A stretch of 64,000 bases of DNA from Chryseobacterium rhizosphaerae (GCF_003385455.1 NZ_QNUF01000023.1:1-64000); one strand, 5' to 3'. Numbered from the stretch's first letter, positions 16,731-26,043 are shown. Notes: generated by a model not told the origin, from the sequence alone. A program made the numbers and translations.

Positions 16731-18161
16731 TTATAATTCTGAAACCCAGGTTCCTAAGTCCATATCAGCGGGTAATTCGAGTTTCTTTTTAAGCCTGTAT
16801 TTCTTGGTTTCCACAGCTCTTAGTGTTACATTTCCACATTGTCCGATTTCTTTATTGGTCAGATTAAGCCTTACATAAGCGATAAATTTTATATCATGAT
16901 GGGTAAGCTCAGGATATTGTGAAATCAGTTTTTCATAAAATTCCGGATATACTTCTTTAAACTTACTTATAAAAAAAGGATTGTTGGAGGTAGCCATTTT
17001 AGCCAAATCATTAATGGAAGTATCTACTTTCTTTTTCAGCTGGTCTGTTTCTAATATTTTCTCATTGATGAGTTTCTTCTGCTCTTCAAGCAGCTGATCT
17101 CTTCTTATATTTTTATTTTTATTCCGTTTCCGGACCATAAATACCGCAGTAAGAGACACCAAAGCAATACCTGTAATGACAACGATAATAAGATATAGAT
17201 TATTCTTCTCTTTTTCCTGTTCAATAGCAAGATTATTAACGACAGAGGCCACCGCTTTTCTTTCTCCGGAATTAATGCTGTCGTTGAGTTCAGTATATTT
17301 TGTCAGATATTCATTGGCTTTAAGAATATCATGTAAGGCCAGATATGTTTCATAAATCTTCTTATAAGTGTTTATAATATCTGCACCACGATTTATTTTC
17401 AGATAGATAGGTAAAGATTCCTGATAATATTCAAGTGCCTTCGGATAATCTTTTTTCAGCGTATACAGATTTCCTCGTCTTGTTGCAATAGCTCCGTAGG
17501 CGTGAAGTGAGCTGTTATTTTTTACGGCTAGTACAGATGCTTTATTCAGGTAATATTCTACGGAATCAAGATGTTGTTTTTTAGATAAAAACTGCTCTGC
17601 AATTCTTACATAAATCTTAGGTTCATTAGGAAAATCCTTTTTTCCTTTTTTCCGCATAGCGTTAATAGAATCAGGTAGTTTTAAATCCTCAAAATTGGAC
17701 CACTTCCAAATATACACAAAAAATAAAGAATTTCTGTTCTCTTTTGTATCAGGGGCATGCTTAAGATATTCTATCGATTTATTAAGCTGAATATTTGATT
17801 GGCTATAAAGCCCTAAAAAAGCATAGTTTCTTGCAATTTCATTACACAATCTGGCATTCAGTCCGTTATTATTAATGATATGAAGCTGCTTTTTAGCTTC
17901 ATCCAGATAATGTAGGCTTTTCTGGTGTTCATCAAAGGTAGAAAGGGCATTAGCAATATTAATGTTAGCTAAAGCCTCTCCCTCGGGGTTATCATGTTCT
18001 TTATAATACTGAAGTGCAGCTATATTGTATTGAAAAACTTTTTCATACTCTCCTTTATTCTTATAGATACTCGTGATACTATCCAGCTTTGCCGGAATAT
18101 AGTTTTGAGAATAAGACTGTACAGAAAAATAAAGAAAGAAAATAAAGAGTGCCTTTTTCAT
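16731..18161 (-). CDS. TPR repeat membrane protein with C-terminal LuxR-like HTH
   Basis: A 476-residue protein. It has an N-terminal signal peptide (KKALFIFFLYFSVQSYSQ), several TPR-like helical repeats (about 30-300), one transmembrane helix (LYLIIVVITGIALVSLTAVF, about 320-342), a Lys-rich coiled-coil linker and a C-terminal helix-turn-helix (LTNKEIGQCGNVTLRAVETKKYRLKKKL). This layout is common in Flavobacteriia and suggests a sensor whose TPR region faces the periplasm and whose HTH is cytoplasmic. Targets are unknown; it is convergent with the beta-lactamase gene and could regulate anything nearby or distant. Confidence 0.82.
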   Translation of the reverse strand: MKKALFIFFLYFSVQSYSQNYIPAKLDSITSIYKNKGEYEKVFQYNIAALQYYKEHDNPEGEALANINIANALSTFDEHQKSLHYLDEAKKQLHIINNNGLNARLCNEIARNYAFLGLYSQSNIQLNKSIEYLKHAPDTKENRNSLFFVYIWKWSNFEDLKLPDSINAMRKKGKKDFPNEPKIYVRIAEQFLSKKQHLDSVEYYLNKASVLAVKNNSSLHAYGAIATRRGNLYTLKKDYPKALEYYQESLPIYLKINRGADIINTYKKIYETYLALHDILKANEYLTKYTELNDSINSGERKAVASVVNNLAIEQEKEKNNLYLIIVVITGIALVSLTAVFMVRKRNKNKNIRRDQLLEEQKKLINEKILETDQLKKKVDTSINDLAKMATSNNPFFISKFKEVYPEFYEKLISQYPELTHHDIKFIAYVRLNLTNKEIGQCGNVTLRAVETKKYRLKKKLELPADMDLGTWVSEL

Positions 18162-18285
18162 AAAACCGATCGTACGGCAAGTTAATAATTTTTATTTCTT
18201 ATCTCTTTAAAAAAAGGTTAAAAGTATGTACTTCCTCTATTGAATCATTGAAAACCACCTTCTATAATGCAACGGGTACAATAAA

Positions 18286-18321
18286 AAATTGCAATACGTT
18301 TTTCATTCCGTATTGCAATTT
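18286..18321 (-). terminator. Terminator of the cyanophycin synthetase gene
   Basis: A 13-bp perfect stem (AAATTGCAATACG and its complement) with a 10-base loop. On the minus strand it is followed by a T tract. It lies 22 bases beyond the cphA stop. Confidence 0.8.
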
Positions 18322-18342
18322 AATAAATTTATAAAGATTGAT

Positions 18343-20973
18343 CTATCCGTTTTTATCGTCTTCCAGCAACTCTCTTGCCTGGTATTCCTGTACAAGATCA
18401 ATAGCGTTAGAAATCACATCGCTTAGGGCCGTAATAAACGTTCCTTCCTCAGCCATTCCCATGGCGTGCTTCAATGCTTCAATTTCCTTAGGAATAATCT
18501 CATAACTTACGTCTTTACCGGCTTCATTAATACCGTCAATAATAAGTCCGTTAATCTCTTCTTCCGTTCTTCCACGAAGGTGTTTTTCATTACGGATAAT
18601 AATATAATCGAACATTCTTCCGGCAATCTTTCCACATTCCCTAATATCACTGTCCCGTCTGTCTCCAACCCCGGAAATAATTCCTATTTTCTTGGTAGAT
18701 TCAACATTTTTCAGATAATCCTCAATGGCTTCATAGCCTGAAGGGTTATGGGCAAAGTCAATCAGGACTTTAAAGTTTTTGAATTTAAAAACATTCAATC
18801 GTCCCGGAGTAAGCTGCGCACTCGGAATAAATGTTCTTAAAGAATTTGAAATATCTTCAATTCCAAAACCGTGAAGATAACTCGCCAAACTGGCAGCCAA
18901 TACATTTTCAATCATGAATCTGGCTTTTCCTTCCATCGTAATAGGAAAGTCTTTCGCTTTTCCAATTCTGATCTTCCAGTCACCTTTTTTGATCGTTACA
19001 AAACCTTCTTCATATACACAGGTAATTCTTCCCTCCTTCGCAAACTTAACGATATGAGGATTGTTCTCATTCATACTGAAAATAGCCACATTACAGTCCA
19101 GATCATTGACAATCTTCATGGAATATTCGTTATCAGCATTAAGAACGCTCCAACCACTTTTTTTCACACTGTCCAGAACGACTCTTTTTACTTTGGTAAG
19201 ATCTCTTAAATTATGAACATCATTCATTCCTAAGTGGTCTTCCTCGATATTGGTTAACACTCCTATATCACATTGTGAAAAACCTAGCCCGGAACGCAGG
19301 ATACCACCTCTGGCAGTTTCAAGAACAGCAAATTCTACGGTAGGATCTTTCAAAATAAATTCTGCAGAAAGCGGCCCTGTAGTATCTCCTTTCGAAAGCA
19401 TGGTATTCTGAATATAAATACCGTCCGAAGTAGTGAAACCTACCCTATGGCCATTGCTTTTAACAATATGTGATATAAGTCTGGTTGTTGTTGTCTTTCC
19501 ATTGGTTCCCGTTACAGCAATAATCGGAATTGTAAAAGGTTTCCCCTGAGGATAAAGCATATCTACTACAGGAGCAGCTACATTTCTTGGCAATCCCTCA
19601 CTTGGCGCCAAATGCATTCTGAACCCGGGAGCTGCATTTACTTCTATAATTGCACCACCACTCTCCTTTAAAGGCTGGGTAAGATTCTCCGCCATAATAT
19701 CAATACCACAGACATCTAGGCCTATGATTTTAGAAATCCTTTCAGCCATTGTGATATTTTCCGGATGCACCATATCGGTAACGTCTATTGAAGTTCCTCC
19801 CGTTGAAAGATTTGCCGTTGATTTCAGATATACTACTTCTCCTCTTTGAGGTATGGTTTCAAGGGTATACTGAAGCTTTTCAAGCAATTCCAAAGTATCT
19901 TTATCTACTTCTATTTCAGTAAGGACGTTTTCATGGCCATATCCTCTTCTTGGATCTTTATTTTCTTTTTCAATAAGCTCATGAATATTCAGCTCACCAT
20001 CTCCCACCACATGAGCAGGAACTCTTCTTGCGGCCGCAACCATTTTATTATCAATAACCAGCACCCTGAAATCATAGCCTGTAATATATTTTTCAACAAT
20101 TACTTTTTTGGAGTATTTCTGAGCATGCTCCAGCCCTATTTTAGCAGATTCCCAATCGTTTACGTTAATTGATGATCCTTTTCCGTGATTTCCATCCAGC
20201 GGTTTCAAAACAATAGGATATCCAATTTTTTTGATCACTATATTTAAGTCCTCTTCATCCACCACAAGATCTCCGATAGGAACAGGAATAGCAGCATCAT
20301 GAAGCATTCTCTTGGTAAGCTCTTTATTACATGCGATATCTACAGCAATAGAACTTGTTTTCCCTGTAATAGTCGCCTGAAATCTCTGTTGATTTACTCC
20401 ATAGCCCAACTGAACCAAAGAATTGGTTCCCAGTCTGATCCACGGAATTTTTCGGGAAGCAGCTTCTTCAACAATACTCCCGGTCGAAGGACCTAGGCGA
20501 ACACGCTCTCTGATCTCTTTCAGTTTATGAATACAGGCATTCATATCATATTCTTTCCCTTCTATTAAGGCCAAAGCAATTTTTACCGCTTCTTCAGCCG
20601 CATAAATTCCTGCATTTTCCTCAATATAGTTGAAAACCACATTATATACTCCCGGAGTTTTGGTTTCACGGGTCCTTCCGAAGCCAACATCCATCCCGGC
20701 CAGCGTTTGGATCTCCAAAGCAATATGCTCTATGACATGCCCCATCCAGGTTCCCGTTTCCACCCTATGGAAAAAACCTCCTTCCACTCCTTCTGAGCAT
20801 CTGTGAGTCATCAACGATGGGATTAATTTTTCAATCCTTTCCCTGAATCCATCTATTTTATTGGTCGGATAATTCTCCATTTCTTCAAGGTCTAATCTCA
20901 TCTGTATCAGTTTCTTCCTTCTGATACTCCAGATATTAGGACCACGCAGTGCCTGAATCTTTTCGATTTTCAT
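18343..20973 (-). CDS. cphA: Cyanophycin synthetase
   Basis: An 876-residue enzyme that polymerises Asp and Arg into multi-L-arginyl-poly-L-aspartate with ATP, a cytoplasmic nitrogen store. The N-terminal domain starts with KIEKIQALRGPNIWS. The central ATP-grasp domain has YPIVLKPLDGNHGKGSSINV and IIEVNAAPGFRMH. The C-terminal Mur-ligase-like domain has the P-loop VTGTNGKTTTTRL, then GVLTNIEEDHLG and DFAHNPSGY. Length matches CphA. A -7-like box (TATCTTTG on the minus strand, 21018-21025) lies upstream of ATG 20973. It diverges from cyanophycinase, which supports the call strongly. Confidence 0.96.
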   Translation of the reverse strand: MKIEKIQALRGPNIWSIRRKKLIQMRLDLEEMENYPTNKIDGFRERIEKLIPSLMTHRCSEGVEGGFFHRVETGTWMGHVIEHIALEIQTLAGMDVGFGRTRETKTPGVYNVVFNYIEENAGIYAAEEAVKIALALIEGKEYDMNACIHKLKEIRERVRLGPSTGSIVEEAASRKIPWIRLGTNSLVQLGYGVNQQRFQATITGKTSSIAVDIACNKELTKRMLHDAAIPVPIGDLVVDEEDLNIVIKKIGYPIVLKPLDGNHGKGSSINVNDWESAKIGLEHAQKYSKKVIVEKYITGYDFRVLVIDNKMVAAARRVPAHVVGDGELNIHELIEKENKDPRRGYGHENVLTEIEVDKDTLELLEKLQYTLETIPQRGEVVYLKSTANLSTGGTSIDVTDMVHPENITMAERISKIIGLDVCGIDIMAENLTQPLKESGGAIIEVNAAPGFRMHLAPSEGLPRNVAAPVVDMLYPQGKPFTIPIIAVTGTNGKTTTTRLISHIVKSNGHRVGFTTSDGIYIQNTMLSKGDTTGPLSAEFILKDPTVEFAVLETARGGILRSGLGFSQCDIGVLTNIEEDHLGMNDVHNLRDLTKVKRVVLDSVKKSGWSVLNADNEYSMKIVNDLDCNVAIFSMNENNPHIVKFAKEGRITCVYEEGFVTIKKGDWKIRIGKAKDFPITMEGKARFMIENVLAASLASYLHGFGIEDISNSLRTFIPSAQLTPGRLNVFKFKNFKVLIDFAHNPSGYEAIEDYLKNVESTKKIGIISGVGDRRDSDIRECGKIAGRMFDYIIIRNEKHLRGRTEEEINGLIIDGINEAGKDVSYEIIPKEIEALKHAMGMAEEGTFITALSDVISNAIDLVQEYQARELLEDDKNG

Positions 20974-21124
20974 AGTCTATTGGCATTTTAACAGTTAACA
21001 ATAACTCCTTTTATAGCCAAAGATAATGTAAAACCCTAAACGAAACTATAGCAGATTTAAAGATTTATTAAAAAAAAATTAATTTTCATTAACATTTCTA
21101 AAACATTAAAAATCAACTAAAGAT

Positions 21125-21138
21125 GGCACGAATTTCGC
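21125..21138 (+). promoter_or_regulatory. Sigma-54-like promoter of cyanophycinase
   Basis: TGGCACG, four bases, TCGCC gives the GG-N10-GC spacing of a -24/-12 promoter; the -12 part differs by one base from TTGC. The expected start would be near 21150, leaving a leader of about 22 bases before ATG 21172. A competing TAATTTTG -7-like box (21160-21167) would instead give a leaderless transcript. Confidence 0.45.
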
Positions 21139-21171
21139 CAAATAATGTTAATTATTTTTTAATTTTGTACC

Positions 21172-22062
21172 ATGACGAAACCTGTTGGAAAATTAATAGT
21201 TATCGGAGGAGCTGTAAACAAAGGTAGTTTTGCAGAAACCGATTATGATCAGAACATCGAGAAGAACCTTAATTTTTTTGAGCGAGGAATTTTAAGAAAG
21301 ATTATTAATGAATCAAAACTGAAGGAAGATTCTGTTATTGAAGTGGTAACAACCGCTTCTCAAATCCCTCAGATCGTAGGAACAGAATATAAAAAAGCAT
21401 TCGAATTTCTAGGTGCCAAAAACGTCAATATTCTGGATATCCATAACCGAGAAGAAGCGAATTCTGATGCTATGGTGGCAAGAGCCAATGCTGCAGATGT
21501 AATGATGTTTACCGGTGGAGATCAATTGAGACTTACTTCTATTCTTGGAGGAACAAGATTTCACGATACTATTTTATTAAAATATCAGGAACAGGATTTT
21601 ATTTATTCCGGAACTTCTGCCGGGGCAGCCGCTGCTTCTGAAAATATGATCTATCAGGGAAGCAGTTCTGAAGCTCTGTTAAAGGGAGAGATTAAAACAA
21701 CACAAGGATTAGGTCTTATTGACAATGTCATTATTGATACCCATTTTGTACAGCGAGGCAGAATAGGCCGTCTTTTCCAGGCTGTGGTTAATAACCCTAG
21801 AACATTAGGAATTGGATTAGGTGAAGACACAGGACTTTTCATCCATAATGATGTAATGACTGCTGTAGGTTCCGGTCTTGTCATTTTAGTCGATGGCAGA
21901 TTCATCAAAGACACCAATCTTACGAATATCAACCTTGGAGAACCTATTTCTATTGATAATTTAACGGTACATGTAATGTCTATGAACGACCATTATGATC
22001 TTACCACAAAAGCACTGACTATTGAAAATTCTCAGTTTAACCCGATCCCACAGGATAAATAA
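21172..22062 (+). CDS. cphB: Cyanophycinase
   Basis: A 296-residue serine peptidase (S51 family) that cuts cyanophycin into beta-Asp-Arg dipeptides. It begins KLIVIGGAVNKG, has FTGGDQLRLTSILGG and the nucleophile elbow YSGTSAGAAA, and later VIIDTHFVQRGRIGRLFQAV and LGIGLGEDTGLFI. There is no signal peptide, so it acts on the intracellular polymer. It diverges from cphA and is followed by an unknown gene and an isoaspartyl peptidase, completing a polymer cycle. Confidence 0.95.
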   Translation: MTKPVGKLIVIGGAVNKGSFAETDYDQNIEKNLNFFERGILRKIINESKLKEDSVIEVVTTASQIPQIVGTEYKKAFEFLGAKNVNILDIHNREEANSDAMVARANAADVMMFTGGDQLRLTSILGGTRFHDTILLKYQEQDFIYSGTSAGAAAASENMIYQGSSSEALLKGEIKTTQGLGLIDNVIIDTHFVQRGRIGRLFQAVVNNPRTLGIGLGEDTGLFIHNDVMTAVGSGLVILVDGRFIKDTNLTNINLGEPISIDNLTVHVMSMNDHYDLTTKALTIENSQFNPIPQDK

Positions 22063-22115
22063 TCTAAAAAAATTATTCAAAAGTAATTCCTATTTTAGTT
22101 AAAAAATAAAACTAA

Positions 22116-22604
22116 ATGGTAGAAGAAAAAATTGAAAAATTTATAGATCTCCTTTTGGAGGGTTATGATGTTGCCAATAAGCAGGAAATCATTTCAAACT
22201 GTTTTTTTTCCTATACAAACCCGGCTCAGTATATAGCAGACAATGAAGCGGAATGGGTAATTGAAAGTGATGAAGATGGTGCTTTTGAGTTTTCAGTTAC
22301 TAACGAACTGTTTTCTTTTCTGATCCGTGGTGACAAAATAGATGAAGTACACGAGCTCATTGATGAAAGTCTTAACAATATAATCGGAGATTTTCCAATG
22401 GGAGTAAAATATGTATCAGATTATTTTGCATGGCTGCAGCCCAGGCTTGATCAGGAAAATCCTCCACTGGAAATTATTGAGCTGGCAGACAGCTATTCTG
22501 ATGAGCTGCAAGTCATGATTGTAGAAAAACATAATGTAGAAAATATTTCAAAGCTTTGTCAGGAATTAAAGGTTCATTTTAAAAGAACTACAATACCTTA
22601 TTAA
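22116..22604 (+). CDS. Uncharacterised acidic protein in the cyanophycin cluster
   Basis: A 162-residue soluble, acidic protein with no signal peptide and no motif I recognise. Predicted helices and aromatic residues (FFSYTNPAQYI, YVSDYFAWLQPRL) give it the look of a small folded domain. It sits 53 bases after cyanophycinase and 42 bases before the isoaspartyl peptidase, in the same direction, so it is probably co-expressed with cyanophycin breakdown. A regulator or granule-associated factor is possible, but this is only guilt by association. Confidence 0.7.
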   Translation: MVEEKIEKFIDLLLEGYDVANKQEIISNCFFSYTNPAQYIADNEAEWVIESDEDGAFEFSVTNELFSFLIRGDKIDEVHELIDESLNNIIGDFPMGVKYVSDYFAWLQPRLDQENPPLEIIELADSYSDELQVMIVEKHNVENISKLCQELKVHFKRTTIPY

Positions 22605-22646
22605 CCTTTTCCGGACAAATAATAATCTAAAAACTAAACTTTATTT

Positions 22647-23489
22647 ATGAAGCTCATTATCCACGGTGGTTTTTTCTCTGAAAGCGATCAAAGCCATGAA
22701 GTAAAGACCGCAAAACAGGAATCTTTAAAAGAAATAACTCAAAAAGCATTTGAATACCTTCAGACTCATTCGGCTTTTGATACAGTAGCATATGCAGTTT
22801 CTCTTCTGGAGGATGATCCTTTATACAATGCGGGAATTGGATCACAGATTCAGAGTGATGGTGTTATTCGTATGAGTGCAGCCATTATGAACGGAGATAC
22901 TCAGAGACTAAGTGGTGTAATCAACCTTCAGGATGTAAAAAATCCCATATTGGTTGCCAAAGATCTGATTGGAGAAGATGACCGTGTATTGGGAGGAAAA
23001 GGGGCAAAAATCTATGCTACTGAACATGGTTTTGAAGACTTTTCTACAGAAATCCCACAAAGAAGGAAAGAATATGAAGCCAAACTCAGTAATGGAGGAA
23101 AAGGAACGGTAGGCTGCGTAGCCATCGATAAGGACGGAAAATTAGCCGTTGCTACTTCCACTGGCGGAAAAGGTTTTGAGATTCCGGGAAGAATTTCAGA
23201 TTCTGCCACTGTGGCCGGAAATTATGCCAATTCATTCTGTGCAGTAAGCTGTACAGGAGTGGGAGAAGATATTGTAAGTAATGCTACTGCCACAAAAATT
23301 GTAACAAGGGTTACTGACGGTATGAGCCTTGAAACAGCCTTTCAAAAAACCTTTGACGAGCTTAAAACAATTGATGGGTTTGCGGGAGCCATTGCCATAG
23401 ATAAAAATGGCAATATCTATCATCAGGATTCCTATCCTACAATGGTTTTTGCAAGTTTCGATGGAGAACATTTTGAAACCTTCTCTTAA
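22647..23489 (+). CDS. Isoaspartyl peptidase / L-asparaginase (Ntn hydrolase)
   Basis: A 280-residue type 2 asparaginase-family precursor. It autocleaves before the Thr of GKGTVGCVAID, which becomes the nucleophile of the small subunit. The start (IIHGGFFSES) is a variant of the usual IHGGAG, and LEDDPLYNAGIGS is the conserved large-subunit segment. The family cleaves beta-aspartyl dipeptides, including the beta-Asp-Arg released by cyanophycinase. No signal peptide is seen, consistent with cytoplasmic cyanophycin use. Together with cphA and cphB it makes a full storage and recovery path. Confidence 0.92.
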   Translation: MKLIIHGGFFSESDQSHEVKTAKQESLKEITQKAFEYLQTHSAFDTVAYAVSLLEDDPLYNAGIGSQIQSDGVIRMSAAIMNGDTQRLSGVINLQDVKNPILVAKDLIGEDDRVLGGKGAKIYATEHGFEDFSTEIPQRRKEYEAKLSNGGKGTVGCVAIDKDGKLAVATSTGGKGFEIPGRISDSATVAGNYANSFCAVSCTGVGEDIVSNATATKIVTRVTDGMSLETAFQKTFDELKTIDGFAGAIAIDKNGNIYHQDSYPTMVFASFDGEHFETFS

Positions 23490-23524
23490 TTTTAACATTT
23501 TTTTATCATTGTATTTATTTTTTT

Positions 23525-23538
23525 GGCACGTATTTTAC
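23525..23538 (+). promoter_or_regulatory. Sigma-54-like element upstream of a small membrane protein
   Basis: TTGGCACG, four bases, TTACA matches the -24 element exactly and the -12 element except GC to AC. The spacing fits GG-N10-(G/A)C. The predicted start near 23550 would leave about 38 bases before ATG 23588. I see no TAnnTTFG-type alternative (TAnnTTTG) in this gap. Confidence 0.4.
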
Positions 23539-23587
23539 ATACTTATTAATAACAAATTTTAATATTAATACTTTAAAAATAGAAATC

Positions 23588-23824
23588 ATGGGAAACAAAA
23601 CAAAAGGCATATTAGCGTTATTAGGATTAGGAGCTTTAGCTTATTGGAAATATAAAAATTCAACTCCTGAAGATCAACAAGCTGTAAAAGATAAAATCAA
23701 TACAGCAAAAGATAATCTTAACAAATGGGGAAATGACCTTAAAAGTAAAGCCAATGATGTTGCTTCCCAGGTTCAGAATAAAGTTGATGAAGCCAAAACA
23801 AAAGCTGAAGATTCTTTAAGCTAA
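23588..23824 (+). CDS. Small YtxH-like membrane-anchored helical protein
   Basis: A 78-residue protein: a short hydrophobic helix (GILALLGLGALAYWKY) followed by an amphipathic, Lys/Asp/Ala-rich stretch with repeats like DNLNKWGNDLKSKANDVASQ, as in YtxH/apolipoprotein-like stress proteins. It probably associates with the inner membrane. Its gene has its own terminator and a sigma-54-like element, so it may be a stress- or starvation-induced single gene rather than part of the cyanophycin run. The molecular function of this family is not known. Confidence 0.8.
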   Translation: MGNKTKGILALLGLGALAYWKYKNSTPEDQQAVKDKINTAKDNLNKWGNDLKSKANDVASQVQNKVDEAKTKAEDSLS

Positions 23825-23860
23825 GAAAATAGAAAGTAGTTTTTTAACATTCATATATAG

Positions 23861-23894
23861 AAAAAGCCATCGTAATCATTACGGTGGCTTTTTT
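23861..23894. terminator. Terminator after the YtxH-like gene
   Basis: AAAAAGCCATCGTAA, loop, TTACGGTGGCTTTTTT. A long stem with one T-G pair followed by a T tract. Confidence 0.85.
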
Positions 23895-23970
23895 GATTTC
23901 ACAGTCTATATATTCATAATTTTTCAACTTTAAAACCTTACCGGATCTTTCAGTTTACCAATGAAACCGC

Positions 23971-24762
23971 TTATTTTTTATTTCCGGTAAATGCGTATAC
24001 CAACGGTATTTTGTTTCCAAATTGAGGAATTCTCCATTTTCCTTTTTCAAATTCTTCTACATGCCTGAAACATGGATATGGTGACCAGTCAAATTCCTGA
24101 AATATCTTCAGTTCTATATCTTTTTTAATCAAATTATCAAGAACTTCTGCCAGAGAATGATTCCACATGACATATTCCTGTACAATAGGTGCTGACTGAT
24201 CAGCATAAGTACCTTCATACGTTTCTACAATTGGTTTTTCATTGAAATAATTGTAGGCTACTTTTGTAAAGTCATCATCAAACATCCAAACCACAGGATG
24301 AAACTCTGCCATAATAAACTGACCGCCGGGCTTCAGAAAATGACTGATTACCCCAGCCCATTTTTCCAGATCAGGAAGCCATCCTATAGTACCATAACTT
24401 GTATAAACGATATCAAATTTCTGATCCAAAACCTCCGGTAAATGGTACACATCTGAGCAGATAAATTCCGTATCGGTTTCGCATCTCTTAGCTAAGTCTC
24501 TTCCGGCTTCAATTGCTTTATCTGATAAATCGATTCCTGTCACTTTTGCGCCCATTCTTGAAAGCGAAATAGAATCCTGTCCAAAATGACACTGCAAGTG
24601 CAAAATACTCTTTCCTTGTATATCTCCAAGAAGCTCCAGCTCTATTGAATTGAGTGAGCTTCTGCCATTTAAAAATTCATCTACAAAATAAAAATCCGAC
24701 TTCAAATGCGGTTCTACCTTGGCATTCCATGAGTTTTTATTGATTTCTAAGTAATTTTCCAT
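23971..24762 (-). CDS. Class I SAM-dependent methyltransferase
   Basis: A 263-residue Rossmann-fold methyltransferase. Motif I is ILHLQCHFGQDSISLSRMG, a variant of the E/DxGxGxG loop with Gln and Phe substitutions, followed by VTGIDLSDKAI, FDIVYTSYGTIGWLPD and LKPGGQFIMAEFHPV. No target domain is visible; it probably modifies a small molecule in the cytoplasm. It is downstream of, and co-directional with, the PH/SHOCT gene at 24797 with a 34-base gap, and may be co-transcribed with it. Confidence 0.85.
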   Translation of the reverse strand: MENYLEINKNSWNAKVEPHLKSDFYFVDEFLNGRSSLNSIELELLGDIQGKSILHLQCHFGQDSISLSRMGAKVTGIDLSDKAIEAGRDLAKRCETDTEFICSDVYHLPEVLDQKFDIVYTSYGTIGWLPDLEKWAGVISHFLKPGGQFIMAEFHPVVWMFDDDFTKVAYNYFNEKPIVETYEGTYADQSAPIVQEYVMWNHSLAEVLDNLIKKDIELKIFQEFDWSPYPCFRHVEEFEKGKWRIPQFGNKIPLVYAFTGNKK

Positions 24763-24796
24763 GATTGTTTTTCTTTACGTAGTGAGCCCGGGTCTA

Positions 24797-25330
24797 CTAT
24801 TTTTCAAGCAATTTTTTCTTTTGCTCATTAAATTCTTCTTCAGTCAATACACCGCCTTCTTTTAATTTTCCTAACTGTTCCAATTGATCTAAAATAGTCG
24901 GTTCAGTTTTGTTTTGGAGATATTCCTTAGGACGAGCCATGAACTCTCTTACTTTTTCACAAAACAGCTCAGCATGGTAATTGCCTACTCCATCAATCTC
25001 TACGATATCATCTGTAATCTGAATATCTATGGAAGCCAGTAAGAATGCTGTTTCATACTGTATGGAACTTATTTTGCTGTAAGAAAAGTCTTCTACTTTC
25101 AATCCGTACATGAATTCCTTATCCACAAAAATCAACCTTCTGTCTGTGGCTACTAAAATAATATGGTGATTGTTTAATTTGTTTCTGCCTTCAACGAGAT
25201 AGACAATTTTTTCGTCCGCCAAAAGGATATCCGGCAATTCATGAATTTCTTTTCGGGCAAATATCGTAGGGCTGATATCCAGCTTTTTAAGCTCATCTCT
25301 TATTTCGTCAAGTCTTGATTTTTCACTCAT
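24797..25330 (-). CDS. PH-like domain protein with C-terminal SHOCT motif
   Basis: A 177-residue soluble protein. Residues about 30-135 form a bacterial PH-like domain (DEKIVYLVEGRN, ILVATDRRLIFVDK). The last 35 residues are a SHOCT motif (LEQLGKLKEGGVLTEEEFNEQKKKLL). Related to the two genes at 26062 and 26922 but without their N-terminal zinc ribbon. SHOCT motifs are thought to mediate oligomerisation. The role is unknown. Confidence 0.8.
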   Translation of the reverse strand: MSEKSRLDEIRDELKKLDISPTIFARKEIHELPDILLADEKIVYLVEGRNKLNNHHIILVATDRRLIFVDKEFMYGLKVEDFSYSKISSIQYETAFLLASIDIQITDDIVEIDGVGNYHAELFCEKVREFMARPKEYLQNKTEPTILDQLEQLGKLKEGGVLTEEEFNEQKKKLLEK

Positions 25331-25395
25331 ATTACTTAGTTTATGGATCTAAATTACTATTTCTTAGTCATAAAAAATTTAATTCAGTAAAAATG

Positions 25396-26043
25396 TTAGT
25401 CTTCTGCGGGGATCACAACGGAAGTATGCAGGCAGTACATCTTCCAGCCTAAGGTTTCATACAAGAGTTTTCCTTCTTCTGTAGCCACTAAAAGATTATT
25501 TGAAAATCCTTTTGATAAAGCTATCTTTTCAAGTTCTTTCAGTAAAAAAGTAGCGAGTCCTTTCCTTTGGTGATTTTTTTCGGTAATAATCCTGTCATAA
25601 ACCGCAATATCATCTATAAGAGAGACACGGCCTATAGAAGCCTGCTCGCCATTTTCTGCTACAATGCTGACAACAAAAGTCGTATTGTACTCAGAAAACT
25701 CTAAGTAGTATCCTTCAGCAAGGCTAATTTCCGGGAAATTCATAGGGTGAAAACAGGTCATCATATATCCCTGTGGCTGTAGTTTCCATCTTTCAGGGAT
25801 TTTCTGTATAAATTCACCAGGAGAACTGGATACTTTCAGGTAAATCCATGGCTCATCAATTGAATGGGCAAGTTGGAAAAAATCATCATTAAGTTTAGGA
25901 AATACAAAACGTTCTTTTTGTTTTTCATCACCTACAATCACTTTGAATCCTGACTTATAGGGTACAGGAAAAGATACTTCTCTTGATAAACACCATCCTT
26001 TAAGCCAGTTTTCCACTATTTCTACTGATACTTTATCCTTCAT
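25396..26043 (-). CDS. GNAT-family N-acetyltransferase
   Basis: A 215-residue protein whose C-terminal half carries the GNAT acetyl-CoA site: DRIITEKNHQRKGLATFLLKELEKIA (RxxGxA-type loop), then GFSNNLLVATEEGKLLYETLGWKMY, the usual final strand. The N-terminal half may bind substrate. It lies between PH/SHOCT genes and is read in the same direction (18 bases downstream of the 26062 gene). The acceptor is unknown. Confidence 0.85.
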   Translation of the reverse strand: MKDKVSVEIVENWLKGWCLSREVSFPVPYKSGFKVIVGDEKQKERFVFPKLNDDFFQLAHSIDEPWIYLKVSSSPGEFIQKIPERWKLQPQGYMMTCFHPMNFPEISLAEGYYLEFSEYNTTFVVSIVAENGEQASIGRVSLIDDIAVYDRIITEKNHQRKGLATFLLKELEKIALSKGFSNNLLVATEEGKLLYETLGWKMYCLHTSVVIPAED

